A stretch of DNA of 64,000 nt from Leptospira sanjuanensis (GCF_022267325.1 NZ_JAIZBG010000001.1:1244001-1308000), one strand, 5' to 3'. Numbered from the stretch's first letter, positions 35,850 to 45,320 are shown. The notes: a model not told the origin generated them from the sequence alone. Program-made: numbers and translations.

Positions 35850-36136
35850 TTCAAATACTCGCGAGAGAAACGAACGTAGAGTTTGCGGGAACCGGAAAAT
35901 TCAGAATTGAATTGCTTCCGATCGCTTTATTCAAAACGCACCAGAGCCTTTTGGAATACTGCGATCGAAAAGGCTATAAAAAAAGCGGGTCAGGATTGGA
36001 TTCGGAATTTACTCGAGACGAGGATTTAAAACCGGTCCGGGACAGGCTAAAAAAATTTGTAGATCAGCCGTTTAAAGTATATGAGAAGTTTATCATATTG
36101 GAACAGGAAGTGAGGAGCGAAGATGGCAGTGTTTAA
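35846..36136 (+). CDS. small hypothetical protein in tail operon
   Basis: A 96-residue protein I do not recognise. It has IALFKTHQSLLEYCDRKGYKKSGSG in the middle, a basic region and a helical C-terminal part (PFKVYEKFIILEQEVRSE). It has no membrane segment and so is not an obvious holin. Positioned just before the fibre genes, overlapping the first by 14 bases, it may be a small baseplate or fibre adaptor. Starts by overlapping the upstream stop. Confidence 0.6.
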   Translation: MIQILARETNVEFAGTGKFRIELLPIALFKTHQSLLEYCDRKGYKKSGSGLDSEFTRDEDLKPVRDRLKKFVDQPFKVYEKFIILEQEVRSEDGSV

Positions 36137-36983
36137 TCCTGTAAAAACAAGAACCTGGAGTAAAAATACTCCCGCCGACGGAGATCTGATTGACGACGAG
36201 TTTGATCGTCAATACGAGAATTTCCAGTATTTAAAAGATCGAATCGATACAACCGACTCGAATTTAATGAATTTTCTGATCCCGATCGGAAGCATCATTG
36301 AAGATAGCTTAAATCTTGCGCCCGCTTCGAACTTTAAGGACGCGAACGCTCAGGCAATTTTAAGAACTTCCTTTGTGACGTTGTGGGATTCCGTTCATCG
36401 CGTAATCACCGGAATCGTTCCTGCCACAGATCGGATCAATTCGACAAATCATGGATGTATCGAAGGTCAACTTGTGAAGTTTTCCTTTACGGGAGGTGGA
36501 GTTACTGCGCTTACGAAATATTATGTTCGTAACCCTACCGCGAATGACTTTCAGATTTCTGCAACTCCTACGAGTTCGATCATCGATTTGACTTCTTCTC
36601 AAACCGGAGATATGATCACGAATGTTGAATATGGCTTCGGAGACGGTTCGACAACATACAATCTTCCGGATCGAAGAGGGATTTTTGCTCGAGGCGCCGG
36701 CGTGCATGGAAGCCGAGCAAAGGCGGTTGGTGGAAATTACGATGCGGGTATTGTCGGGACAGAAGGACAGGATCAGATGCAGGGCCATAGGCATTCGGTA
36801 AGCGGCGTTTCTGCAGATCTTATACATCCGGATGCTTGGGGTGGTCCCGGTACGTCTCAGGTTGGTAGCGGCTCGGTTGCTATTGGTAATCCTACATCCG
36901 ATGGGTCTAATGGAACGCCGCGAGCCGGAAACGAAACAACTCCTGCCTACGTTGCAGTAAGATATAAAGTGAGGGTGGTCTGA
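36123..36983 (+). CDS. tail fibre with phage collar domain, copy 1
   Basis: A 286-residue tail fibre tip protein. The phage tail collar motif is GDGSTTYNLPDRRGIFARG near residue 180, and the start MAVFNPVKTRTWSK followed by DGDLIDDEFDRQY forms the attachment helix. The C-terminal tip has GHRHSVSG, a variable Gly/Ser region, then RAGNETTPAYVAVRYKVRVV. Such proteins bind host surface structures. The gene is a tandem paralogue of 37143-37997; the middle is nearly identical and the last 60 residues differ most. Confidence 0.75.
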   Translation: MAVFNPVKTRTWSKNTPADGDLIDDEFDRQYENFQYLKDRIDTTDSNLMNFLIPIGSIIEDSLNLAPASNFKDANAQAILRTSFVTLWDSVHRVITGIVPATDRINSTNHGCIEGQLVKFSFTGGGVTALTKYYVRNPTANDFQISATPTSSIIDLTSSQTGDMITNVEYGFGDGSTTYNLPDRRGIFARGAGVHGSRAKAVGGNYDAGIVGTEGQDQMQGHRHSVSGVSADLIHPDAWGGPGTSQVGSGSVAIGNPTSDGSNGTPRAGNETTPAYVAVRYKVRVV

Positions 36984-37745
36984 TGTTCGTTTTATTACAT
37001 AAGGCTGAGTTAATTTTTATCAAATCTCTTAAGAGAACGGGTTCCTTTTTAAGAGAAAAAAATAGAGAACGATTCAGATTGTATTATTTGTTTCAACGCT
37101 TTATCACTAAAGACTCATTCAAAAAGGTTGTGGGAGGAGTTCATGGCCGTATTTAATCCGACAAAAACTAGGACGTGGAACAAAAGCACTCCGGCCGACG
37201 GGGATCTCATCGACGAAGAAGTGGATCGTCAATATGAGAATGATCAGTATTTGAAGGATCGCATTGACCAGTTAGAAGCAAGCTTTGCCGCAATGCAAGT
37301 TCCGTTAGGTGGAATCATTGAGGACAGTTTAAATATAGCCGCCATTTCTAACTTTAAAGAGGCAAATGCTCAAGCGATTTCCAGAACGGCGTTTTCGGCG
37401 CTTTGGGATTTAGTTCGAAAAAATGTGACAGGAATTGTTCCGGCCACTGACCGAATCAATTCGACCAATCATGGGTGCGTCGAAGGAGAACTTATAAAGT
37501 TTTCATTTACGGGAGGCGGAGTTACGGCACTTACGAAGTATTATGTTCGTAATCCTACCGCGAATGACTTTCAGATTTCTGCAACTTCTACCGGTTCAAT
37601 CATCGATCTTACTTCTTCGCAAACGGGAGAAATGATCACGAATGTTGAATATGGTTTTGGAGACGGATCAACAACATACAATCTTCCGGATCGGAGAGGT
37701 ATTTTTGCGAGAGGCGCCGGCGTGCATGGAAGCAGAGCGAAGGCG
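36420..37745 (+). repeat. tandem duplication within the two fibre genes
   Basis: The block at about 36420-36725 matches about 37440-37745 with only scattered synonymous and few replacement differences, covering the central domain and the collar motif. Flanking 5' (attachment) segments are similar but more diverged, and the tip segments are not alignable over about 30 residues. This indicates gene duplication followed by tip diversification or replacement. Confidence 0.75.
36983..37156 (+). CDS. short open frame between the two fibre genes
   Basis: A possible 57-residue protein. Its ATG overlaps the copy 1 stop (TGATG) and its TAA lies 14 bases inside copy 2. The composition is strongly basic and AT-rich (MFVLLHKAELIFIKSLKR). 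No family is recognised. Tight overlap at both ends fits operon style, but the spacer may simply be left from the duplication. Confidence 0.25.
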   Translation: MFVLLHKAELIFIKSLKRTGSFLREKNRERFRLYYLFQRFITKDSFKKVVGGVHGRI

Positions 37746-37997
37746 GTAAACGGTAATTATAACGGTGGCGTGCTTGGTTTCGAGGGGCAGGACCAATTTC
37801 AAGGGCACCGACATTCGCCGCCATCCGCACAAGGAATCGTCGGCGGTAGTACATATCCAGCAGGAGGGACCTCGTTCGCCGCCGCTGCGATCGTTATCGG
37901 CGATCCAGCCAACGATGGGACGAACGGTTCTCCGCGAACCGGGAACGAAACAACACCCGCGTATGTTGCGGTAAAATACAAAGTGAGGGTAATATGA
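37143..37997 (+). CDS. tail fibre with phage collar domain, copy 2
   Basis: A 284-residue paralogue of the upstream fibre gene. The order is the same: MAVFNPTKTRTWNK start, DGDLIDEEVDRQYEN, collar motif GDGSTTYNLPDRRGIFARG, and GHRHSPPS then NETTPAYVAVKYKVRVI. It starts at the ATG at 37143, 5 bases after GGGAGGAG; an in-frame TTG at 37128 is inside the preceding region. Tip residues between GHRHS and NETTPAY differ fully from copy 1, so the pair may offer two receptor specificities. Confidence 0.75.
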   Translation: MAVFNPTKTRTWNKSTPADGDLIDEEVDRQYENDQYLKDRIDQLEASFAAMQVPLGGIIEDSLNIAAISNFKEANAQAISRTAFSALWDLVRKNVTGIVPATDRINSTNHGCVEGELIKFSFTGGGVTALTKYYVRNPTANDFQISATSTGSIIDLTSSQTGEMITNVEYGFGDGSTTYNLPDRRGIFARGAGVHGSRAKAVNGNYNGGVLGFEGQDQFQGHRHSPPSAQGIVGGSTYPAGGTSFAAAAIVIGDPANDGTNGSPRTGNETTPAYVAVKYKVRVI

Positions 37998-38713
37998 ATT
38001 ATATCATCGATCAACAAACGAAAAAAGTAATGTGGATCAACTCCGATCCGAACCGACTTGCAGGAGAGGACGCATGGTCGAATTTCGATGCAAGTCAGCA
38101 TCAAATCGCATATGCTCTTCATTACAACCCGCAAGTGGGCGAACTGTTTAAAGCAACATTGGAGAACGGAATCGCGAAAGAGTTCGTATCGAAAAAAGTA
38201 TATAACAAAAATACGATGATGGAAAGGGTTCTTTTGAATTGGGATGAAGAACTCGATCCGGCAACGGAAACGGAAGACGAACCTCTTCGGGATGAAAGCG
38301 GAATCAATTTACCCTATCAAAAATATTCTGAAGTGGGCTGGAGCATTGACCTTCCGCTCTGGAAAGAGGATTTGTTGCGTTCCGTGGATCGAATGTGCGA
38401 AATGAAAATTACTTCCGGATTTGTGTCGTCTGCATTGGGAGAAAGTCACCGATATGGATCCGATCGCGACGATCAACTAAACTTAATCGGTTCCGTTTCA
38501 ATTGGCGATTCCGTCCTCTATAAATGTGAGGATATGAACGGCGTGAAGGAATACAAAATGCATTCCAGTGCTCAAATCAAGCAAGTGCTGAATGACGGTG
38601 CAGCACGCAAAATCCAATTGTTACAGACAGCGAACGAACTGAAGTCGTTGCTAAGAGTTGCGAATACATATGATGAGATCAATGCTGTCGATATAAGTTC
38701 CGGTTGGGATTGA
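37994..38713 (+). CDS. tail fibre assembly-like protein (DUF4376-like)
   Basis: A 239-residue protein that overlaps the copy 2 stop (ATGA). The N-terminal part is beta-rich, with KKVMWINSDPNRLAG. The C-terminal 110 residues, ITSGFVSSALGESHRYGSD then QLNLIGSV, HSSAQIKQVLNDGAARK and IQLLQTANEL, follow the DUF4376 pattern found in tail fibre assembly or tip proteins of many prophages. Last gene of the tail operon, followed by a terminator. The assignment is moderate. Confidence 0.6.
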   Translation: MNYIIDQQTKKVMWINSDPNRLAGEDAWSNFDASQHQIAYALHYNPQVGELFKATLENGIAKEFVSKKVYNKNTMMERVLLNWDEELDPATETEDEPLRDESGINLPYQKYSEVGWSIDLPLWKEDLLRSVDRMCEMKITSGFVSSALGESHRYGSDRDDQLNLIGSVSIGDSVLYKCEDMNGVKEYKMHSSAQIKQVLNDGAARKIQLLQTANELKSLLRVANTYDEINAVDISSGWD

Positions 38714-38723
38714 TTTCGGTTTT

Positions 38724-38785
38724 GCCCTTTCATTTGTATTTCCGTTTTTCGGGTATACGATTGAAAGGGCTCCTTTCATTTTTTT
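38724..38785 (+). terminator. terminator closing the tail operon
   Basis: GCCCTTTCA (38724-38732) pairs perfectly with TGAAAGGGC (38762-38770) across a 29-base AT-rich loop, and T-rich sequence follows (38774-38785). It begins ten bases after the fibre assembly stop and overlaps the end of the convergent hydrolase gene, so it may work for both strands. Confidence 0.55.
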
Positions 38786-39681
38786 ACAGCTCCTAGTAAA
38801 ACTTTTTCTACCAGATTTTTTTGAGTCCAAGGTATAAAATGGTCTTCTTCCGCTAAGGCGATCGTTGTCAGTTGCGATTCCAAAAAATGTGTCTGGAAGT
38901 ATTCTAGATTTTTAAATGGAACTAACGAATCTTTTCTTCCATGAATCAAAATGATTTTACAGTAGATCTTTGTCCAAAAGACTTCTAATGAACGTAGCTG
39001 GTCTCTAAGTGGTAACATTTCGTTGTTACTGTTTCGAATTTCGCGGGGGAGAAAAAACTTAACCCAACTCCAGTCAGCAATCCGATTGTACCATTGAATT
39101 TCCTCGTGTTCGGCGCTTAAGGGAGCTGCAAGTAAAACCAGAAGATCGATACGATTCTTCGGATCGGAAGCGATTTTTGCAGCGATCGGTCCCCCATAAG
39201 AATGGCCGACGATTACTATATTCTTTTTTTCTGATATGGAATTCGATTTTAAAAATTCATGAATTGCGTTTCCTATCAAAGTCGCCTGTTCTTCCACATT
39301 TGCTACGACCATACCTGGGTCCGATTTGCCGAAGCCTGGTCTATCCAAGGATAGAATGCAGTAGCGTTCCAAAAGACTTTTGTTTTCCAAATACCAAGCA
39401 TAGTTTTGCCATCCCCCCGGCGAACCATGTATGAATATGAGAATATTCTGTTTTTCTGTTTTGCATCCGCTTGCTACCCCATACAACTTACGATTTCCGG
39501 ATTCGAGATACATCTCTGAAGGATCCGCGCCGGATTCTTTGAGTTGAAGGAGACTTTCATCCGATTTTTTCTGGAGATCTTCCGGAATTTTGCACGAAAC
39601 GCCGGAAACAACGAATAAGCTGATTGCGCAAAAGAAAACAAGGAGACTGCAAGTCATCGAAAGTATTCGCGTATTTCTCAA
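38776..39681 (-). CDS. alpha/beta hydrolase, probable lipoprotein
   Basis: A 301-residue hydrolase. The hydrophobic N-terminus ends in VVSGVSC, a lipobox, so it is likely anchored to an envelope membrane. The fold has the oxyanion stretch FIHGSPGGWQNY, the nucleophile elbow GHSYGG, the acid in HGRKDSLVP and the base His in AEEDHFIP. Function is likely lipase or esterase; substrate unknown. The start is TTG at 39681, overlapping the upstream cyclase stop (TTGA); an ATG at 39657 is possible. It is convergent with the tail operon and probably not part of it. Confidence 0.82.
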   Translation of the reverse strand: MRNTRILSMTCSLLVFFCAISLFVVSGVSCKIPEDLQKKSDESLLQLKESGADPSEMYLESGNRKLYGVASGCKTEKQNILIFIHGSPGGWQNYAWYLENKSLLERYCILSLDRPGFGKSDPGMVVANVEEQATLIGNAIHEFLKSNSISEKKNIVIVGHSYGGPIAAKIASDPKNRIDLLVLLAAPLSAEHEEIQWYNRIADWSWVKFFLPREIRNSNNEMLPLRDQLRSLEVFWTKIYCKIILIHGRKDSLVPFKNLEYFQTHFLESQLTTIALAEEDHFIPWTQKNLVEKVLLGAVKK

Positions 39682-40976
39682 GCCGAGAACTCTCCTCGGT
39701 GAACTTGCTCGTAAAATCGAAGAAACGTCTGATTCGGCTTCAATTCGTCTTGAGGATCACGCAGCTCCTCTCGGATATTTTTTACGAGATACATATCGAT
39801 CTCTCCCTTATTCTTCGCTTTAATTTTTCCCCTGTATTCGCAATGAAAAAAGTCCTTTATCAGTTCATAGGTCTGACTGGAAATATTCACTTCACCCGGA
39901 ATTCCCGAGCTCTCCATCCGGCTCGCAGTGTTTACAGTATCTCCCCATATATCGTAAGCGAATTTTTCCGTACCTACGACTCCCGCTACGACCGAGCCGG
40001 TATGAATTCCTAATCGAAGTTCCCAGTAGGGTAAGCCCTTTGATTCTCGTTCGATCTTTTTAGAAATCATAAATCTTTGAAATTCGAGGCCGCATAACAC
40101 TGCGTCTATGCAGTGGGTCTTGTTAGGAACCGGTAAACCTCCCGCGGCCATATACGCGTCTCCGATCGTCTTTATTTTTTCCATTCGGTGATTTTTTGTA
40201 ATGGAATCGAATTTACGGAAGAATAAGTCCAATTCGCTTAACAATTCTTCGGGAGTCATCGTTTCCGCGATTTGGGTGAACCCAGCCATATCGGTAAAAA
40301 GAACGGTTACGCTTTCGTAACGCACGGGCGCCACCGAGTCGTTTCTTTTTAATTCTTCCGCTACCGTATCGGGGAGAACGTTTAGTAGTAAGGCATCGGA
40401 TTTTTTCCTTTCGATATTTAAGTTTCTCGTTAGAATGAATATTAACAAACCAGTAAGTATTTGGACGAAAAGAAAATTCCCGCCCGCGTCCAGGTAGCGT
40501 TCCGTTTCGTTCGGATACATTTTGATGAATTCACGGTTGAAATATTCCATACCGTATAAAAACGCCGTCGCTGCGGCATAAACCAGATAAACGATCCATA
40601 CATTATGGTTTCTTAATAGGATCGTAGCGATTACGAGAGCCGGTATGAAATAATAGTGATTCCCGCCGATCGATCCACCGTTGAAAAACCACATCGACGA
40701 AAGATAAATCAGAATGGTAAGATTGAACGGCCAAAAGAGGGAATAATATATGTTCTTAAGTCTGGATAGAAGATACATCCCTGTAAGCAGGCTTCCGGAA
40801 ACGAAATTCAATAGAAAAATCGTCATAAAGTTTTCGAGATAAAAGGAGGAAAACGCGCCGAAGATATTCAATATCCCGTTTACGAACGCGACCGTATTGA
40901 AAAGCCTATGTTCCAGTGAGTTCTTTTTGGGGTCACCGAACATAAAATATACGACTTTTAGAATTCTTTCGATCAT
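39678..40976 (-). CDS. membrane class III adenylate/guanylate cyclase
   Basis: A 432-residue protein. Six hydrophobic segments fill about 25-185. A signalling helix leads to the catalytic domain at about 215-405, with metal-binding Asp in VTVLFTDMAGFT, KTIGDAYMAAGG (second Asp), and IHTGSVVAGVVG then YDIWGDTVNTASRMES. These contain the metal- and ATP-binding residues of class III cyclases that make cAMP or cGMP; Leptospira encodes many. No known sensory domain is visible, so the membrane region may itself sense. Coupled to the downstream hydrolase by a TTGA overlap. Confidence 0.9.
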   Translation of the reverse strand: MIERILKVVYFMFGDPKKNSLEHRLFNTVAFVNGILNIFGAFSSFYLENFMTIFLLNFVSGSLLTGMYLLSRLKNIYYSLFWPFNLTILIYLSSMWFFNGGSIGGNHYYFIPALVIATILLRNHNVWIVYLVYAAATAFLYGMEYFNREFIKMYPNETERYLDAGGNFLFVQILTGLLIFILTRNLNIERKKSDALLLNVLPDTVAEELKRNDSVAPVRYESVTVLFTDMAGFTQIAETMTPEELLSELDLFFRKFDSITKNHRMEKIKTIGDAYMAAGGLPVPNKTHCIDAVLCGLEFQRFMISKKIERESKGLPYWELRLGIHTGSVVAGVVGTEKFAYDIWGDTVNTASRMESSGIPGEVNISSQTYELIKDFFHCEYRGKIKAKNKGEIDMYLVKNIREELRDPQDELKPNQTFLRFYEQVHRGEFSA

Positions 40977-41289
40977 AATCCGTTATCCTTTTTTCCTGCG
41001 TATTCTGAAATCATTCGTTTAAACCTTTTTATTTTCGGGTCAACAATGATTCTTAAGTCGAAGTCAATCCTTTTTCTCTTTCCTAAATTGTTCCGACAAA
41101 CGGTTTCATTTAAGGCTTATTCCGAAAATTAAAATTGTAGGAACTCCTGCACTTTTCAATTTCTTCGAAAATCCAAAGAGATCGAAATTTAGGACCATTG
41201 TAGGAGCTACTGCACCTTTTTTTTCATTCTTAAATTTGCTCCGACAAACAATTCGAATTTTTTCTTCTTGAATCTTAATTCTCCGTTTT
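40977..41289. other. intergenic spacer with composite repeat
   Basis: A 313-base spacer. It holds the composite repeat copy B (41137-41213) and otherwise AT-rich sequence. No convincing gene or promoter is seen; the short direct pieces CTTAAATTTGCTCCGACAAAC (last 20 bases recur in part at about 41085-41105) suggest further small repeats. Confidence 0.5.
41137..41213 (+). repeat. composite intergenic repeat, copy B
   Basis: Begins GTAGGAACTCCTGC, then CTTTTCAAT and GAAAATCCAAAGAGAT, and ends TTGTAGGAGCTACTGC. It matches copy A at 25505-25582 block for block, in the same orientation, with small gaps. It lies 2.4 kb to the right of the tail operon. Confidence 0.75.
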
Positions 41290-42376
41290 TTAGTCGGAAC
41301 GTTTGTTGACCTTGCGTTTTCCGAAATAAAAACGGAATACTTCTTTCGCGATACTCAATAAGCTTGCTTTTTGAATTCCTCGTTTTCGATTTGCCGCGCC
41401 GATTTCAAAGAGAAGTTTCCATTGATGAAACAAGATCGTATACATTTGAAGGAGAGAAAACTTAGGGTCGTAGAGGTTTGTGGATTCGGATGTGACTCCA
41501 TTCAATTCTACGATTCCGAATTCTTTGCCCGCTCTTAATTCGGAATCGGATCGATAGCGAACGTCGTATCTTCCAAAGTAAAAACCGGAAAACGTTTGCG
41601 AAATTCGATCGATTTTTTCGGTAAGTTCTTCCGTGATGAGCGAGGTCCCATCCGTAAAAAGCGTTCCCTGACAATGGTTTCCCGCTTCGGCCAATCGCTT
41701 TCTTTTGCCTTGAGGAAGGACTTGATTCCATTCCTGATGATGTCTTTCGAAAAAGACCTTCCATTGATATCGGAATCGTGGATGTTTGAGGATCAATTCT
41801 GCCATCGTCTCAATTCCGTTTCCTTCTAAGATCGGAAAGGTCTTTTTCGTAATCGATAGGATTCTTCCTTTGGCTTCGTTCGGAAAGCGGTAATAAAAGA
41901 TCCCCGCTTCCTCCGGACCTGGATGATATTCTTGCGCGATTAGATCCACGTCCGTAGTTTTCAAATAACTTAATACTTCCTCTTTATTGCGCGCCAATTT
42001 CAGGCCGGCGCCTCTTTGACCGGCGTCCGGTTTGAGTATATAAGGAAATTTGAATCCTTTTTTCGAAACGGCGGTTTCCGCGAGTTCGTAAGTTTTGTTA
42101 TGACCGATTTCCGGGCGAGGTATTTTTACGAATTTAAGAACATGGGAAGTATTCAAGTTCTTTAATATTTCCTCCTTGGACTCTCCCACCAGACCTCCGA
42201 ACGGGATCCCGGGATTAGCCGCACATATCGTTCCGAATCCCTTATGACGGATTGTAAGATATACGATGTAAGGAATCAAAGGGATGTAAAAAAGCCAAGC
42301 CGGCCAGAACTCAGGTCGCATTAATTTTTGCAGTAGAATTCTCCCTTTCGAAATCCGAACCTTTCGAACCGAGGAT

Positions 42377-42901
<525 letters not shown>

Positions 42902-43035
42902 CGAAAAGTTCTTCGGGTGAAAACTTTAAAAGTTACATGGAGATTTCTTTTTTCCCGTTTTTGCAATCATTTCGAGGAAATGAAAATCAAAAAGGGGACA
43001 GAGCCGTAACCCTGTCCTGGGAATTTTGAGTGGGG

Positions 43036-43626
43036 TTAATAAAGACTGAAACGAACCGGTATCAATACTTTTACGGTGATCGGTTTGCCTTCCAGCATAG
43101 AAGGAGAATATCTCTTTTTGTAAAAAGCTTCGACTGCGGCTTCGTCCAGACCGAATCCGAGAGGCTTTCCAACGGAACGAACTCGAAGAACATGTCCGTC
43201 GTCTCCGATGATTACTTCGAGCGTGGACGTTCCGGTAATTCCTGCGCCTCTCGCTTCCGATGGATATTCCGGAGTTACGTTCGGCGTTAAGTCAACGGGA
43301 GCGGTTGCACCGGAAATGATCGCGTCTTGTGCACCCGCGATTCTCGGATCTTCCTTCTTCTTAATCGTATCCGTAACTTCGAATTCTCCGTCGTCCGCCG
43401 CTTCGCCAACGTTCGGTTCTTGTATGACCAAGTTGTCGACAAAGGCCACTTCGTCGACGAGTCGATCCAAGCGGTTGAATTCGATCGACGGAGTATACCA
43501 AAAGAATAGGATCAGAAGTTGAAGAACTAAGGATGAGGATAGAAAGAATTCCATCCTATATCGATCGATGAATCTTCTGAGCTTACCTCTTCGGATCGTC
43601 ATGAGTATGGATTTGGATTGTTCCAT
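43036..43626 (-). CDS. TonB-family energy transducer
   Basis: A 196-residue protein. A single membrane helix lies at about 28-47, then a short periplasmic linker (about 50-110, acidic rather than Pro-rich), then the TonB C-terminal domain: [40 protein letters not shown] and [12 protein letters not shown]. It would transmit the proton-motive force from ExbB/ExbD to the outer-membrane receptor encoded two genes upstream. It is the last gene of the operon, directly after two ExbD genes. Its linker is short compared with E. coli TonB, fitting the thin spirochaete periplasm. Confidence 0.87.
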   Translation of the reverse strand: MEQSKSILMTIRRGKLRRFIDRYRMEFFLSSSLVLQLLILFFWYTPSIEFNRLDRLVDEVAFVDNLVIQEPNVGEAADDGEFEVTDTIKKKEDPRIAGAQDAIISGATAPVDLTPNVTPEYPSEARGAGITGTSTLEVIIGDDGHVLRVRSVGKPLGFGLDEAAVEAFYKKRYSPSMLEGKPITVKVLIPVRFSLY

Positions 43627-43629
43627 CGA

Positions 43630-44046
43630 TCAAAGACCTCCGCCTTGCGTAGTCTTTGTTACGAGAGATACTTTGAGAGCGCCCGCTTCCTTCAGGAGTT
43701 CGAATGCGTTGTCCAGTTCGGCATAAGGAAGATCTTTGTCCGCATGGACCAGCACTTTAAGATCGGGAGTCGTTGTCAGTTTCGCTCTTACATTATTGAT
43801 GGCTTCGTTCAAAGGCATCCTAACTTGATTGAAGTAAACTGCTTTGTCCTTATCCGCACTGAGATATAAGTTCGCGATTTTCTTGTTGAGTTGTTCTCCG
43901 CCCGGCACGTCCGGAAGTGCGATCGGCAGATCCGGATCCGTATCAAGAACGGAAGTCACCATAAAGAAAACCAGAAGGAGAAAGGCTATATCGGCCATCG
44001 AGCTGACAGGAATGGACGGTGGATTCTTTTTCTTTTTTAAGCTCAT
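43630..44046 (-). CDS. ExbD/TolR-family biopolymer transport protein, second copy
   Basis: A 138-residue protein with N-terminal membrane helix containing the key Asp in [18 protein letters not shown], then a periplasmic domain with [14 protein letters not shown] and [14 protein letters not shown]. ExbD with ExbB forms the proton-driven motor for TonB. It stops 3 bases before the TonB gene begins. Two different ExbD proteins in one operon is a common spirochaete and Bacteroidetes arrangement. Confidence 0.88.
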   Translation of the reverse strand: MSLKKKKNPPSIPVSSMADIAFLLLVFFMVTSVLDTDPDLPIALPDVPGGEQLNKKIANLYLSADKDKAVYFNQVRMPLNEAINNVRAKLTTTPDLKVLVHADKDLPYAELDNAFELLKEAGALKVSLVTKTTQGGGL

Positions 44047-44466
44047 TTATTTCAGCCTTTTTACGGAGATCTGTTTGAATCCCCGAATTTGAACGGCGGA
44101 TAACGCGTCGAGCATGTTGCCGTATTTCGTGTCTCCGGTCGTTTTGATCAATGCGACTTTGTTTTCGATATCCGGGATATCCATCAGATTGAGTTGTTCC
44201 CTGAAATCGACCAGGTTTCTGTAATCCTTCGTGCCGATGCTTTTGTTCTTCATCTTTACGAGCTCGCCCGTGACGAGGATTTCGTAGATATTTTCGCGGA
44301 GAACCAAAGTCGGATTGGAATTCTTTCTCGGAAGCTGAATGTTCAAACCTTCCTTTACGAAGAATACCGCAGTCACCATGAAAAACACCAATAGAAGGAA
44401 CGCGATATCCGACATAGACGATGCGGATATCTCCTCTAATACGCGTTTCTTTTTGATTCGGATCAT
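44047..44466 (-). CDS. ExbD/TolR-family biopolymer transport protein, first copy
   Basis: A 139-residue protein with basic N-terminus MIRIKKKR, and membrane helix [20 protein letters not shown] holding the conserved Asp. The periplasmic part is beta-rich ([19 protein letters not shown], then [19 protein letters not shown]). Start at ATG 44466, 6 codons inside a frame open to 44484, because it follows AGGT and opens with the typical basic head. It is a partner of ExbB and of the next ExbD, with which it shares only the first 40 residues and general shape. Confidence 0.87.
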   Translation of the reverse strand: MIRIKKKRVLEEISASSMSDIAFLLLVFFMVTAVFFVKEGLNIQLPRKNSNPTLVLRENIYEILVTGELVKMKNKSIGTKDYRNLVDFREQLNLMDIPDIENKVALIKTTGDTKYGNMLDALSAVQIRGFKQISVKRLK

Positions 44467-44492
44467 AATGATACCTATATTCAAAAAAGCGA

Positions 44493-45320
44493 TTATGCTT
44501 TCTTAGAGTTTCTTTTTAAGAATTCTTTGTAAATTCTGTTTGCCGCTTCCTCGATTTCGGAAGTGAATCCGTCGATTCTTGAAGTCAGATATTGGTGAAA
44601 GGTCATCGCGGGAATCGCAACGATCAAACCCGCGGCGGTGGTGATAAGCGCTTCTTTAATACCGCCAGCCACCACTTTCGCGTTTACTTGATCGGCGTTT
44701 GCGATCGCGTCGAACGCGTTGATCATCCCCGATACGGTCCCTAAGAATCCGATCAAAGGAGCGATGGTCGATACTGCCGCAAGAATTACGAGTCCTCGTT
44801 CGAGAACGGTGATTACTTCCGCCGCTTCTCTTTCCACGCCTTTTGCGAAGATTTCCGCGTCGCCGGAAGATACGTCTATACCGCCCGCAAGAACTTGGGA
44901 AATTTTATATTCTTTTCTTTCGTCCAAAAATCCTTGAACTGCGTCGAGTCCTTTCGTGTCCATCGCTTCGCCTAAGTCGATGTTGTATCCCTTAGGAAGA
45001 AGTTTTGCGGTCGCAATGAAATAGATTCTTTCGAAGATGATTCCGAGTGCGACGATGGAGGAAAGGGCGAGAGGATACATGGTCCAGCCGCCGAGAAGGA
45101 AAAGATCCACGAATCCCCAGTTTTTACCCGCTTGTTGTGCGGGGGTTTCCGTTTTCGTCTCTTCGGCCGCGGGTGCCGTTGTTCCGGTCGCTTCCGTCTT
45201 AGCCGGTTCCGATACTTTATCCTGTGCGAATATTACATTTGTGGAAAGCGAAATGAGTCCCGAGAGAATGATCGCCGTTGCGACCCATTTGAATTCTTTT
45301 TTTATGGAAGAAAATTTCAT
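44493..45320 (-). CDS. ExbB/MotA/TolQ-family proton channel protein
   Basis: A 275-residue protein with signal-like N-terminal helix and an Ala/Thr/Pro-rich periplasmic stretch (about 35-65), then three helices of the ExbB family: [46 protein letters not shown] (conserved TM2 core) and [20 protein letters not shown]. ExbB pentamers around ExbD dimers drive TonB rotation. Its gene sits 144 bases after the receptor gene and 27 before the first ExbD. The extra N-terminal region is a feature of long ExbB proteins. Confidence 0.9.
   Translation of the reverse strand: MKFSSIKKEFKWVATAIILSGLISLSTNVIFAQDKVSEPAKTEATGTTAPAAEETKTETPAQQAGKNWGFVDLFLLGGWTMYPLALSSIVALGIIFERIYFIATAKLLPKGYNIDLGEAMDTKGLDAVQGFLDERKEYKISQVLAGGIDVSSGDAEIFAKGVEREAAEVITVLERGLVILAAVSTIAPLIGFLGTVSGMINAFDAIANADQVNAKVVAGGIKEALITTAAGLIVAIPAMTFHQYLTSRIDGFTSEIEEAANRIYKEFLKRNSKKA

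Larger units (their letters stand above)
26058..38713 (+). mobile_element. headless contractile phage-tail operon (tailocin-like element or prophage remnant)
   Basis: Seventeen or more genes lie on one strand with overlaps or very short gaps, in the standard order of a myovirus tail module: tail terminator, sheath, tube, chaperone, tape measure, Dit-like protein, plug, hub, spike, gp25-like, J-like, wedge, fibres and fibre assembly. Head, packaging, integration, replication and lysis genes are not found within the window on either side, where core genes resume. Strand bias, absence of core functions and an upstream helix-turn-helix gene support acquisition as a unit. A terminator follows at 38724-38785. 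Whether particles are made is unknown. Confidence 0.8.

Noticed and set aside
38776..40976. Hydrolase and cyclase as cargo of the tail island
   Set aside because: They lie on the opposite strand beyond a terminator and resemble ordinary Leptospira chromosomal genes; only the outer repeat copy B would include them.
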